DNA of 64,000 nucleotides from an uncultured Granulosicoccaceae bacterium (lineage in GTDB: Bacteria > Pseudomonadota > Gammaproteobacteria > Granulosicoccales > Granulosicoccaceae), in the NCBI GenBank assembly GCA_937998875.1, contig CALLBO010000051.1, positions 1 through 64,000 of the forward strand, written 5' to 3'. The position numbers were made by a program, and so were the translations under genes. Of the stretch, positions 1-7,600 are shown piece by piece. Numbering within the stretch: the stretch's first letter is position 1; every line of letters starts with the position of its first letter. Under the pieces are notes generated by a model. It saw only the letters and a list, made by a program, of their open reading frames with translations. It did not search any database and was not told where the DNA came from.

Positions 1-116
1 TCATCGCTCCAACAGGCACGCTCAGATAGCACATCCATGTGCTAACTTCGCTAACGCGGCGTCCTGCCGCTTTTACCTGTCTCCGCGATGAAATTCAAAA
101 CAAAACAGAAGCGCGG
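1..116 (-). repeat. Structured intergenic repeat, copy A
   Basis: Read on the minus strand, this begins with a 20-bp sequence (116 down to 97) that is repeated exactly at 300-319 in the opposite orientation. It then forms an outer helix pairing TCATCGC with GCGATGA and ACAGG with CCTGT, separated by a purine-rich GGA internal loop. Inside are two hairpins: GCGGC/GCCGC (56-70) and TAGCACA/TGTGCTA-type (27-44), the second closing on a CATGGATG core. The outer edge coincides with the window start, so the copy may be cut off. It has no coding potential. It belongs to the same fold as copy B at 300-425. Confidence 0.6.
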
Positions 117-299
117 AAACTGCTAAAAGATAAAAGATAAACCATGATAAATACAGCTGCGCTAGCTACTTTTGCAAGATAGATCCTTGGAAACTAACGC
201 GTTAGCAGAAACATACACGCTCACCAAACAGTTCAACACAACCCGCCTAACACAGCTCTACAAAAAAACTCATGTATCAAAGCGACTTAGTCGCTTTTA
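117..299. other. Spacer between two divergent repeat copies, no gene seen
   Basis: This A/T-richer stretch lies between the inward-facing ends of the two repeat copies. It contains a perfect short palindrome, AGCGACTTAGTCGCT, near 281-295, just outside copy B. An open frame runs through it and into copy B, but it has no recognisable protein and no ribosome site, so I do not call a gene. Confidence 0.5.
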
Positions 300-425
300 C
301 CGCGCTTCTGTTTTGTTTTTTGAAATCGTCCGAAGTCGGGTCTCAGTGGCATGGATGCCACGTGAGCGCTGGCGGCACAGGGATGTGCCATTAGCGCGGC
401 CCGACGGAGGACGATTTCAAAAAAA
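300..425 (+). repeat. Structured intergenic repeat, copy B
   Basis: It starts with the same 20-bp sequence as copy A. A 16-bp perfect inverted repeat (316-331 with 409-424, core GAAATCGTCC/GGACGATTTC) forms the outer helix. A second helix TCGGG/CCCGA (336-340, 400-404) lies inside a GAA/GGA internal loop. Two hairpins sit at the centre: 342-366 (GTGGC/GCCAC with a CATGGATG core) and 366-397 (GCGCT/AGCGC, then GGCACA/TGTGCC closing on GGGA). Compared with copy A the helices differ in sequence but keep pairing, which indicates conserved structure. It could be a mobile or REP/MITE-like repeat or a folded RNA; the sequence does not decide. Confidence 0.65.
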
Positions 426-471
426 TGGCGTAGCCACCCGTAGGGCAAAATGGCAGCAAGAAAGACTTTTG

Positions 472-498
472 CCTACTTTTGGTCTTTTTAAAAGTAGG
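472..498. repeat. Hairpin CCTACTTTT/AAAAGTAGG
   Basis: A 9-bp inverted repeat (472-480 and 490-498) around a T-rich loop. It sits between structured repeat copy B and the 29-bp direct repeats, at the 3' side of the cyclophilin gene. It could act as a weak terminator for that gene (minus strand), but it lacks a clean T tract there. From general recollection, similar hairpins are frequent between genes in pseudomonads and relatives. Confidence 0.45.
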
Positions 499-572
499 GC
501 CGCCTGCAGGGCATGCAAGCGCGACAAGCCGCCGGCAGGCAATGTAAGAGCGATAAGCCGCCCGCAGGGCAA
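499..572. repeat. 29-bp imperfect direct repeats
   Basis: Two complete 29-bp units (499-527 and 528-556) and a partial third (557-572) share the core GCCGCC-GCAGGGCA. They end three bases before the stop codon of the cyclophilin gene. No protein is encoded. They probably belong to the same repeat-rich intergenic island as the elements at 1-498. Confidence 0.55.
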
Positions 573-574
573 GA

Positions 575-1330
575 CTACTCCAGCCGACTAACACTCTCAA
601 TAACAACCGCCTCAACCGGTACGTCAGACCGAAACCGACCAGCCGCCCCGGTCTGCACCGCAGCAATCTGATCGACCACATCCTGACCAGACACCACACT
701 GCCAAAAACCGCATACCGTTCATCAAGAAATGCGTTATCAACAACATTGATAAAAAACTGTGAGGTCGCCGAATTCCAATCCTCAGTTCTCGCCATCGCG
801 ATACTGTATTTCAAATTCTTCAAACCGTTAGCCGCTTCATTCTGAATCGGCGCCCGAGTGTCCTTTTGCTGCAACTCCTGATCAAAACCGCCGCCCTGCA
901 CCATAAAACCTGCGATCACACGGTGAAAAACGGTACCGTCATAGTGATCACTATCCACATAGGCCAGAAAGTTTTCTACACTAATTGGCGCTTTTTCGGC
1001 ATCCAGTAAAAGCTCAATATCACCCCTAGACGTTTTCATCAGCACCAGGTTATCGGTGTCTTCGCTGGTATCCGTCTGACCACTAGTGTCCGCCTGACCA
1101 TTGGTATCCACCTGAGCACTGATATTCGCCTGCCTACTGGCATCCACTTGAGCACTGGTATCCGCGGCAGCGGAGTCATTTTGAACCTGCGCGGATCGAT
1201 CGGGCGTTTCACCGCCGCAGGCGACCAAGAGCACCAGAACCGTACCAATCAACAGGCCTTTGACAGTTGTAACGACGGCCCGGTAAGCCGACATCATTGT
1301 TCCGGAGACTGACGTCATTATCTCTTGCAT
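575..1330 (-). CDS. Cyclophilin-type peptidyl-prolyl isomerase, lipoprotein
   Basis: Catalyses cis/trans isomerisation of proline peptide bonds; the lipoprotein signal suggests it works in the periplasm, attached to a membrane. Residues 1-38 carry a hydrophobic segment ending in the lipobox LVAC. A low-complexity linker of six 6-residue repeats (57-92) follows. The cyclophilin domain (about 94-251) has the catalytic Arg in FHRVI, then GFMVQGG, SQFFINV and YAVFG, all typical of an active PpiA/PpiB-like enzyme. The start is uncertain: ATG codons at 1330, 1318 and 1297 all leave the signal sequence in place. The gene stands alone and is divergent from the DMT transporter. Confidence 0.85.
   Translation of the reverse strand: MQEIMTSVSGTMMSAYRAVVTTVKGLLIGTVLVLLVACGGETPDRSAQVQNDSAAADTSAQVDASRQANISAQVDTNGQADTSGQTDTSEDTDNLVLMKTSRGDIELLLDAEKAPISVENFLAYVDSDHYDGTVFHRVIAGFMVQGGGFDQELQQKDTRAPIQNEAANGLKNLKYSIAMARTEDWNSATSQFFINVVDNAFLDERYAVFGSVVSGQDVVDQIAAVQTGAAGRFRSDVPVEAVVIESVSRLE
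1055..1162 (-). repeat. In-gene 18-bp repeats encoding a DTSxQx linker
   Basis: Six consecutive 18-bp units in the cyclophilin gene encode a degenerate hexapeptide ([36 protein letters not shown]). They form a flexible polar spacer between the lipid anchor and the catalytic domain. Copy number could vary by slippage. Confidence 0.75.
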
Positions 1331-1450
1331 TGTTCCACTCGTTTGACAGTATGTACCTGAAGATTAGTAGCCCTCTTCCACCGGTCAAGTCCGGAATCCA
1401 TCACGGTGCGGCGTGCTGCAATTGAAAGGTGTATTTTTGAGTAATCATTT

Positions 1451-2326
1451 GTGAGTCGCCAGACGCTAATCCGCGCCGCGCCGGTAATATTCCTGCTGCT
1501 ATGGTCCGGAGGTTTCACCGTTGCCAAAATCGGCATCCACGATGCGGATCCGCTCACGCTGCTGGCGCTACGATATTTTTGTGTATTGGTGTTGCTGCTG
1601 CCGTTCGTATTGTTTGTTAGACCACCGCTGCCGAAAACGTGCGCCGAATGGCTGCATCTGATCATTGTGGGATTTCTAATCCAGGTAGTCTACTTTGGTA
1701 CTGCGTGGCTGGCATTTTCACTCGGTGGTTCCGCCGGTGCAGTCGCACTAATCACCTCGCTACAACCGATTCTGGTTGCCGTCATTATGCCGAGACTCTC
1801 TCAGGAGTCTGTCAGTCCGGTAAAATGGGTTGGCCTGATACTCGGGCTGTGCGGAGCAGCACTGGTAATTACTGGAAACAACGGAGTGCAGGTAGTGAGT
1901 ACTGCGGTAATACTATTCTCTGTTGCCGCTTTAATCGCATTTACCGCGGCCACAGTCTGGGAAAAGCGCTTTGGCAGTGAGCACCATCCACTGACCAGCA
2001 ATGCAGTTCAATATACCGTCGGCTTTCTTTGTACGCTGCCATTGGCGGCACTGTTTGAGCCAATGAATATAAATATCACCATACCTTTCCTCATGGCGCT
2101 CGCCTATCTGGTTATCTGCAATTCGATTCTGGCAATTAGCCTGCTACTGATGATGATAAGAAGAGGGGAAGCAACAAAAGTTTCTGCATTGTTTTTCCTG
2201 GTACCACCGGTATCAGCATTTATTGCCTGGATTATGTTAGACGAAAAGATGACGCCGATGGCGTGGGCAGGCATGGTTGTCGCGGCGGCTGGTGTCTGGC
2301 TTGTATCTCGACAACAAAAACAGTGA
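1451..2326 (+). CDS. EamA/DMT-family transporter
   Basis: A 291-residue inner-membrane protein with about ten hydrophobic segments in two EamA halves (about 8-137 and 150-287), the usual size and layout of drug/metabolite transporters. The motif FTVAKIGIHDADPLTLLALRY near the N-terminus is typical of the family. The substrate cannot be told from sequence; relatives export amino acids, metabolites or drugs. The start is GTG at 1451, just downstream of an in-frame stop. It converges on the histidine kinase gene, with 3 bases between stops. Confidence 0.85.
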   Translation: MSRQTLIRAAPVIFLLLWSGGFTVAKIGIHDADPLTLLALRYFCVLVLLLPFVLFVRPPLPKTCAEWLHLIIVGFLIQVVYFGTAWLAFSLGGSAGAVALITSLQPILVAVIMPRLSQESVSPVKWVGLILGLCGAALVITGNNGVQVVSTAVILFSVAALIAFTAATVWEKRFGSEHHPLTSNAVQYTVGFLCTLPLAALFEPMNINITIPFLMALAYLVICNSILAISLLLMMIRRGEATKVSALFFLVPPVSAFIAWIMLDEKMTPMAWAGMVVAAAGVWLVSRQQKQ

Positions 2327-2329
2327 CAC

Positions 2330-3787
2330 TCAAACAACCGGCAGACAGAAGGTAAAACGGGTACCGCTGCCTGTGTTCTCAACCAGTAAGGTGTCACCAT
2401 GAAGTTCTACAATGCGCTGTGTAATCGCAAGACCCAGACCCGCGTTACCTTTTTCATTATGCTCATTGTCTGCACGATGAAATCGCTTAAAGATCTTGTT
2501 TAAATCCTCAGGGGCAATACCTGGCCCGTTATCTTCAACTACCACCTGAACTGACCCCGCTGATTTATCAGTATTCAGGGTCACGCCAACCTCACCATCT
2601 ACTGGCGTATATTGAATCGCATTAACCAGAAGATTACTCACTGCACGATCCAGTAGCGCCAGGTCTCCCTTAACCATCACCGGCTTATCTATTCCGCTAC
2701 TGGTCAGTCTGATATTTTTAGCAGCAGCTTGTGGCTGGCACCCCTGCTGAACATCACCAATCACCTCAGACATCGAGACCTCCTCCATTTGCAGTGATTC
2801 AGCGCGATCTTCCAGTTTCGCCAATTCAAAAAGATCACTGATCAGTGCCTTTAATCGATTGCTGTGCTTTAACGCGATACCTAAGTATTGCTCTCGCTGC
2901 TGCGCATCCAATGTTTCATTCTTCAGCAACACCATTTCCAGATAGCCTTGTGTAGCTGTTAGCGGGGTGCGCAAATCGTGGGATATATTTGCTATAAAGC
3001 TGCGGCGGTTTTTGTCCTGTGCTTCAAGCAGATTGATCTGGTCAACTATGCGATTCGCCATTTCGTCGTAGTTTTCACCCAGCCGTGAAATTTCATCATC
3101 AGATTTATCACCGGATAATTCTTTATAACTGTTCATAGAACGAAACCCGGAATTTCTGAAAGTTTCAATCTCGCAGCTAAGTGTTCGCAATCTGGCTGTA
3201 ATGCGCCTGAAAACATAAAGACCTGCCAACAAAGATACCAACAAACTACCTAACAGCGCCGAGATCCCTATGGTCGAAATTAGCTTACGCGAACTGTCTT
3301 CACGCTGTGCATCCAGCGTCACGTACATATAACCTAACAATTCATCAGCGCGTTTAATCTCAGCGACGGAAAAAGTAATCTCCGAATCCTCGGTAAGCGG
3401 ATCCTCCGCATACAACGGAAATTCCCGGTCAGGTGTTAGAAATGTACTTATTGATTCCAGAGATATCTTCCGGCGTAACAGTGGTGCACCCTTCACCGAA
3501 CTAGAAACAATATCGCCCTCCGGCCTGAGCAGGTAAAGTTGTACGTCCGGATTGACGATCGACATCGTACGAAATAATTGTTCGATCAAATGACCATCAA
3601 TCTCGCCACTAACCGTTTGAGTTATCTCATTCGACAAGTTGACGGCAATATCTGCGTTCTCACGCTGAACGTCAGCAATGATATTCGACCGCGTTAGATA
3701 AGTAGCAATAGCGGAGTAGACAATAGCTGTTACAAACAACAACACTATCAGCGTCAGTGCTAGTTTTGCATAAAGGGACTTAATCAA
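2330..3787 (-). CDS. Sensor histidine kinase
   Basis: Inner-membrane kinase of a two-component system. It has a TM segment at about 8-30, a periplasmic sensor region at about 31-168 and a second TM at about 170-193. A HAMP-like linker, a HisKA domain with the phospho-accepting His270 in SHDLRTPL, and a HATPase_c domain with N, G1 (DNGPGI) and G2 (GLGLAI) boxes follow. It lies 26 bases downstream of its response regulator and was probably transcribed with it. The start is TTG at 3787 with a poor ribosome site. The stimulus is unknown; the periplasmic region matches no sensor fold I recognise. Confidence 0.9.
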   Translation of the reverse strand: MIKSLYAKLALTLIVLLFVTAIVYSAIATYLTRSNIIADVQRENADIAVNLSNEITQTVSGEIDGHLIEQLFRTMSIVNPDVQLYLLRPEGDIVSSSVKGAPLLRRKISLESISTFLTPDREFPLYAEDPLTEDSEITFSVAEIKRADELLGYMYVTLDAQREDSSRKLISTIGISALLGSLLVSLLAGLYVFRRITARLRTLSCEIETFRNSGFRSMNSYKELSGDKSDDEISRLGENYDEMANRIVDQINLLEAQDKNRRSFIANISHDLRTPLTATQGYLEMVLLKNETLDAQQREQYLGIALKHSNRLKALISDLFELAKLEDRAESLQMEEVSMSEVIGDVQQGCQPQAAAKNIRLTSSGIDKPVMVKGDLALLDRAVSNLLVNAIQYTPVDGEVGVTLNTDKSAGSVQVVVEDNGPGIAPEDLNKIFKRFHRADNEHNEKGNAGLGLAITQRIVELHGDTLLVENTGSGTRFTFCLPVV

Positions 3788-3813
3788 CTGTCATGCTCAA
3801 GTCTTAGCCCGGA

Positions 3814-4518
3814 TTACTCCGTGGCAAACTCATAGCCAACGCCCCAGCGGGTAAGTATGTACTCAGGTTCTGCAGCATTTTTTTCTATCTTGGTACGCAG
3901 CCGGTTAATGTGCGAGTTCACCGTATGATGATAACCCTCGTATTGATAGCCCCAGACTTTGTCGAGCAGATCCATTCTGGAAAACACCTTGCCCGGATTG
4001 GTTATGAAATGGAGCAATAGATCATATTCTTTAGGGGTCAGATCTACCTCTTCATCACTAATATACACCCGACGACTCTCAGTTTGAATTTTGAGGGCTT
4101 TAAATTCCAGCGCCTCACTGGCTTTAGAATCAGCATCCACAGGTTCGCTGGCTATTGTGGTGCGCCTTAACATGGCTTTCACTCTTGCAGACAGCTCCAT
4201 CATGCTGAACGGCTTGGTGATATAGTCATCAGCACCAAGCTCAAGGCCGAGAACACGATCCATTTCAGATACTTTTGCAGTCAGCATCATAATCGGTATA
4301 TGACGGTTTGCAGAACGCACTGTGCGACAGATTTCAAGACCGTCTACCTCGGGTAGCATCACATCCAGCAACAGCAAATCAAAAGATTCCGTCGTTGCCG
4401 CCTCGAGCGCTTCCCGTCCGTTCGATATCCACCGGCATTCAACGTCGATATCCTGAAGCTGCAGAGAGACCAGTTGTGCAAGATCCGGATCATCTTCAAC
4501 TAGTAATACTTTCCTCAT
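3814..4518 (-). CDS. OmpR/PhoB-family response regulator
   Basis: A 234-residue transcription factor with a receiver domain (acidic residues D9/D10, phospho-acceptor D52 in LLLLDVMLPEVDG, Lys in ITKPF). The C-terminal winged-helix DNA-binding domain contains ELTPKEYDLL-like and GYHHTVNSHINRLRTKIE segments. It is the first gene of a two-gene operon with the histidine kinase. It is divergent from the large uvrA gene, with 140 bases between them. The target genes are not evident. Confidence 0.92.
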   Translation of the reverse strand: MRKVLLVEDDPDLAQLVSLQLQDIDVECRWISNGREALEAATTESFDLLLLDVMLPEVDGLEICRTVRSANRHIPIMMLTAKVSEMDRVLGLELGADDYITKPFSMMELSARVKAMLRRTTIASEPVDADSKASEALEFKALKIQTESRRVYISDEEVDLTPKEYDLLLHFITNPGKVFSRMDLLDKVWGYQYEGYHHTVNSHINRLRTKIEKNAAEPEYILTRWGVGYEFATE

Positions 4519-4616
4519 TGGCTCCAGCCTTCATTGAATTCGTAATCGACTTGTGTGGGACACGCCATAAAAGATAAGGTTCCGGAACAGGCAAATAGAG
4601 TGGTTAAAACGTCGAG

Positions 4617-4637
4617 CAGACCAGATATACTGGCCTG
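4617..4637 (+). promoter_or_regulatory. Operator-like palindrome overlapping a -10 box upstream of uvrA
   Basis: A 21-bp imperfect palindrome of form CAGnCCAG-N5-CTGGnCTG, centred 32 bases before the uvrA start codon. Its centre contains TATACT, a good -10 hexamer; the -35 region is weak. It does not match the LexA consensus CTGT-N8-ACAG. It may be the binding site of a repressor for uvrA or for the divergent regulator gene. Confidence 0.35.
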
Positions 4638-4658
4638 CCACGGACGTTCTTATCTCTG

Positions 4659-7600
4659 ATGCCATTAAAAAATATCGTCGTTGAAAACGCGACACAGAAT
4701 AACCTGAAGCACCTCGACATCAAAATTCCACATGGTGAACTCGTGGTGATTACAGGCGTCAGCGGGTCTGGCAAATCCTCACTCGCTTTTGACACCATCT
4801 ATGCCGAGGGCCAGCGGCGATATGTCGAGACTTTCTCTCCCTATGCCAGGCAGTTTCTCGACCGCATGGATAAGCCCAAGGTTGATCGCATAGACGGCAT
4901 TCCTCCGGCAATTGCCATTGATCAAACCAACCCGGTTCGAACCTCGCGATCCACTGTGGGCACGATGACAGAACTCAATGATCATCTCAAATTGTTGTTT
5001 GCACGGACTGCCAACCTGCATTGTCCTGACTGCGGCAAAGAGGTCGTGCGTGATACTCCCGATCAAATAGTGTCAGAGCAGTTGGTAAATAAAAGCACAA
5101 ATCGCGCGATGGTAACTTTCAGCGTCAACGTGCCAGACAACTTCACGCACGATGAAATCGAATCCTGGTTGCAGAGGCAGGGCTACACCAGAATTCACAA
5201 GCAAGGCAAAGGATCAATCGAAGTGATTCAGGATCGCTTCCGGTTAACTAAAGATAACAAAGGTAGAATAACAGAAGCACTGGAAGCAGCATTCAAGCAT
5301 GGCCGCGGTAAAGCCCGCTGGTATGCAGTTGACGAAAATCGCAAGGCAGGTAAGGCCAAACATTTTTCATCAGACTTTATCTGTGCACCTTGCGACAAGA
5401 GTTTCAGGGAACCCACACCAAGTTTATTCTCTTTTAATTCGCCACTTGGTGCCTGCACAGCATGTCGCGGCTTTGGCCGCACGATGGGAATCGACTATAA
5501 CCTTGTCGTGCCGAATGAGTCGCTAACACTCGCAGGCGGTGCTATTAAACCGTGGCAGACTAAAACCAATGAAATCTGCCAGAAAGACTTATTAAAATTC
5601 GCAAAAAAACACGGAGTACCAACCCAGACACCATGGAAAAAACTTACCGCCAAACAGAAACGCTGGGTATTGGAAGGCGAAGGAGAATGGGACGGTAAAC
5701 ACTGGTATGGAGTCAAACGTTTTTTCGACTGGCTTGAAACCCGCAGTTACAAAATGCATGTCCGTGTGTTGTTATCAAAGTATCGTTCATACACACCTTG
5801 CACTACATGCGATGGAGCGAGACTCAAGCCACAGGCACTCTGGTGGCGAGTCGGGACTGCACAAAATGCATCATCAGTCATCAAACCGGAAAATCGTTTC
5901 GTGCCGAAAGGTAGTAAGCTAACACCGGCAAGGCTAAAAAAGTTACCCGGACTGCTGTTGCACGACATCATGCAACTACCACTGAGCGATTGCGCCACCT
6001 TTTTCGCAACCCTGGAATTACCTGCACCACTCGATGAAGCGACAACCATGCTGATGGACGAGATACGGTCGCGCATCAGATACCTCAATGATGTCGGACT
6101 GGGTTACCTGACGCTAGATCGACAATCCCGCACATTGAGCGGTGGAGAGGTCCAGCGAATCAACCTGACAACAGCGCTTGGAACTTCATTGGTCAACACA
6201 CTGTTTGTCCTTGATGAGCCGAGTATCGGTTTGCACCCGAGAGATATCGACCGTGTTATTGGGGTATTAAAAAGACTGCGCGATTCCGGAAACTCCCTGC
6301 TCGTTGTTGAACATGACCCTCAAATAATACTTGCGGCAGACAAAGTCATTGATATGGGTCCAGGGCCCGGCAGCCATGGCGGCGAGATCTCATTTTTTGG
6401 AAACATAGCCAAACTCGGTTCAGCTAAAAAATCACTGACCGCTTCTTACCTAAACCGTGAAAAAACGCTCGAGCGACGCCAATCACACAATAAAACTCAA
6501 CCCAAGGCTGGCTCCTCGATTATCGTAAAGGGCGCAAGCGAACATAACCTGAAATCAATTGATGTCGAATTCCCATTGAATCGCATCGTCTGTATTACCG
6601 GCGTCAGTGGCTCGGGAAAATCTACACTGATTCAAGACACGCTATACAGAGCCCTGTGTCGAATTAAAGGCAAACCGACCGAGATTGCAGGTGAACACAA
6701 ATCTGTCACCGGACACCAACACATAGATGAAGTAGTGATGGTCGACCAATCTCCCATCGGGAAATCCACACGCTCCAACCCGGTCAGTTATACAGGCGCG
6801 TTTGACGGCATCCGTAAACTGTTTGCAGAAGACCCGGAAGCCAAGCGTCGCAGCTATACCGCCAGCAGCTTCAGCTTCAACTCAGGAATGCGATGCCCAA
6901 CTTGCTCCGGCAACGGCTTCGAGCATGTAGAAATGCAGTTTCTTAGCGATGTGTATCTGCGCTGTCATGCATGCAACGGCAGTCGCTATCGCGAAGAAGT
7001 GCTTGATATAAAACTGGTACACAAAAATACAGGCCACGCTATCAGTATTTCAGATGCGCTAGATATGACAGTCGATGATGCCGTGGAATTTTTTGCCGAC
7101 CACAAGGATGTATTAAAGGCCTTGCGGCCACTGGTGGATGTTGGACTGGGATATGTCACGCTGGGTCAGCCAGTACCAACCTTAAGCGGTGGAGAAGCAC
7201 AGAGACTAAAGCTTGCGGCACATCTCGCCAAAGCTAAAAAATCTGCAAGATCCAACGAAGAGAAAAAACTTTTTCTGTTTGACGAGCCAACTACGGGCCT
7301 GCACTTTGATGACATTAAAAAGCTGCTATTTGCTTTTGAGCAGCTGCTGGAGGAAGGCCATTCACTGATTGTGGTCGAGCATAACCTTGATGTTATCAGC
7401 AATGCAGACTGGATTATTGATCTCGGTCCCGAAGGTGGTGATGCCGGGGGTGCAATCATTGGTGTCGGCACTGTGAGTAAGATCAAGAAACTCAAAAAAA
7501 GCCACACTGGAAAATCGCTGGTTGAATATGAGAGTGCCATTGATGAATTTAGTCGGGCAAAGGACTCATTGGCTAAAGTTGCCGATGAACCCAGCATCTA

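Noticed and set aside
172-591. Open frame of 139 codons on the plus strand at the window start
   Set aside because: It runs through the structured repeat, the hairpin and the 29-bp repeats, has no ribosome site and no recognisable domain. Such repeats commonly give false frames.
4519-4658. LexA box expected upstream of uvrA
   Set aside because: No CTGT-N8-ACAG found; the palindrome present has the opposite arrangement of CAG and CTG.
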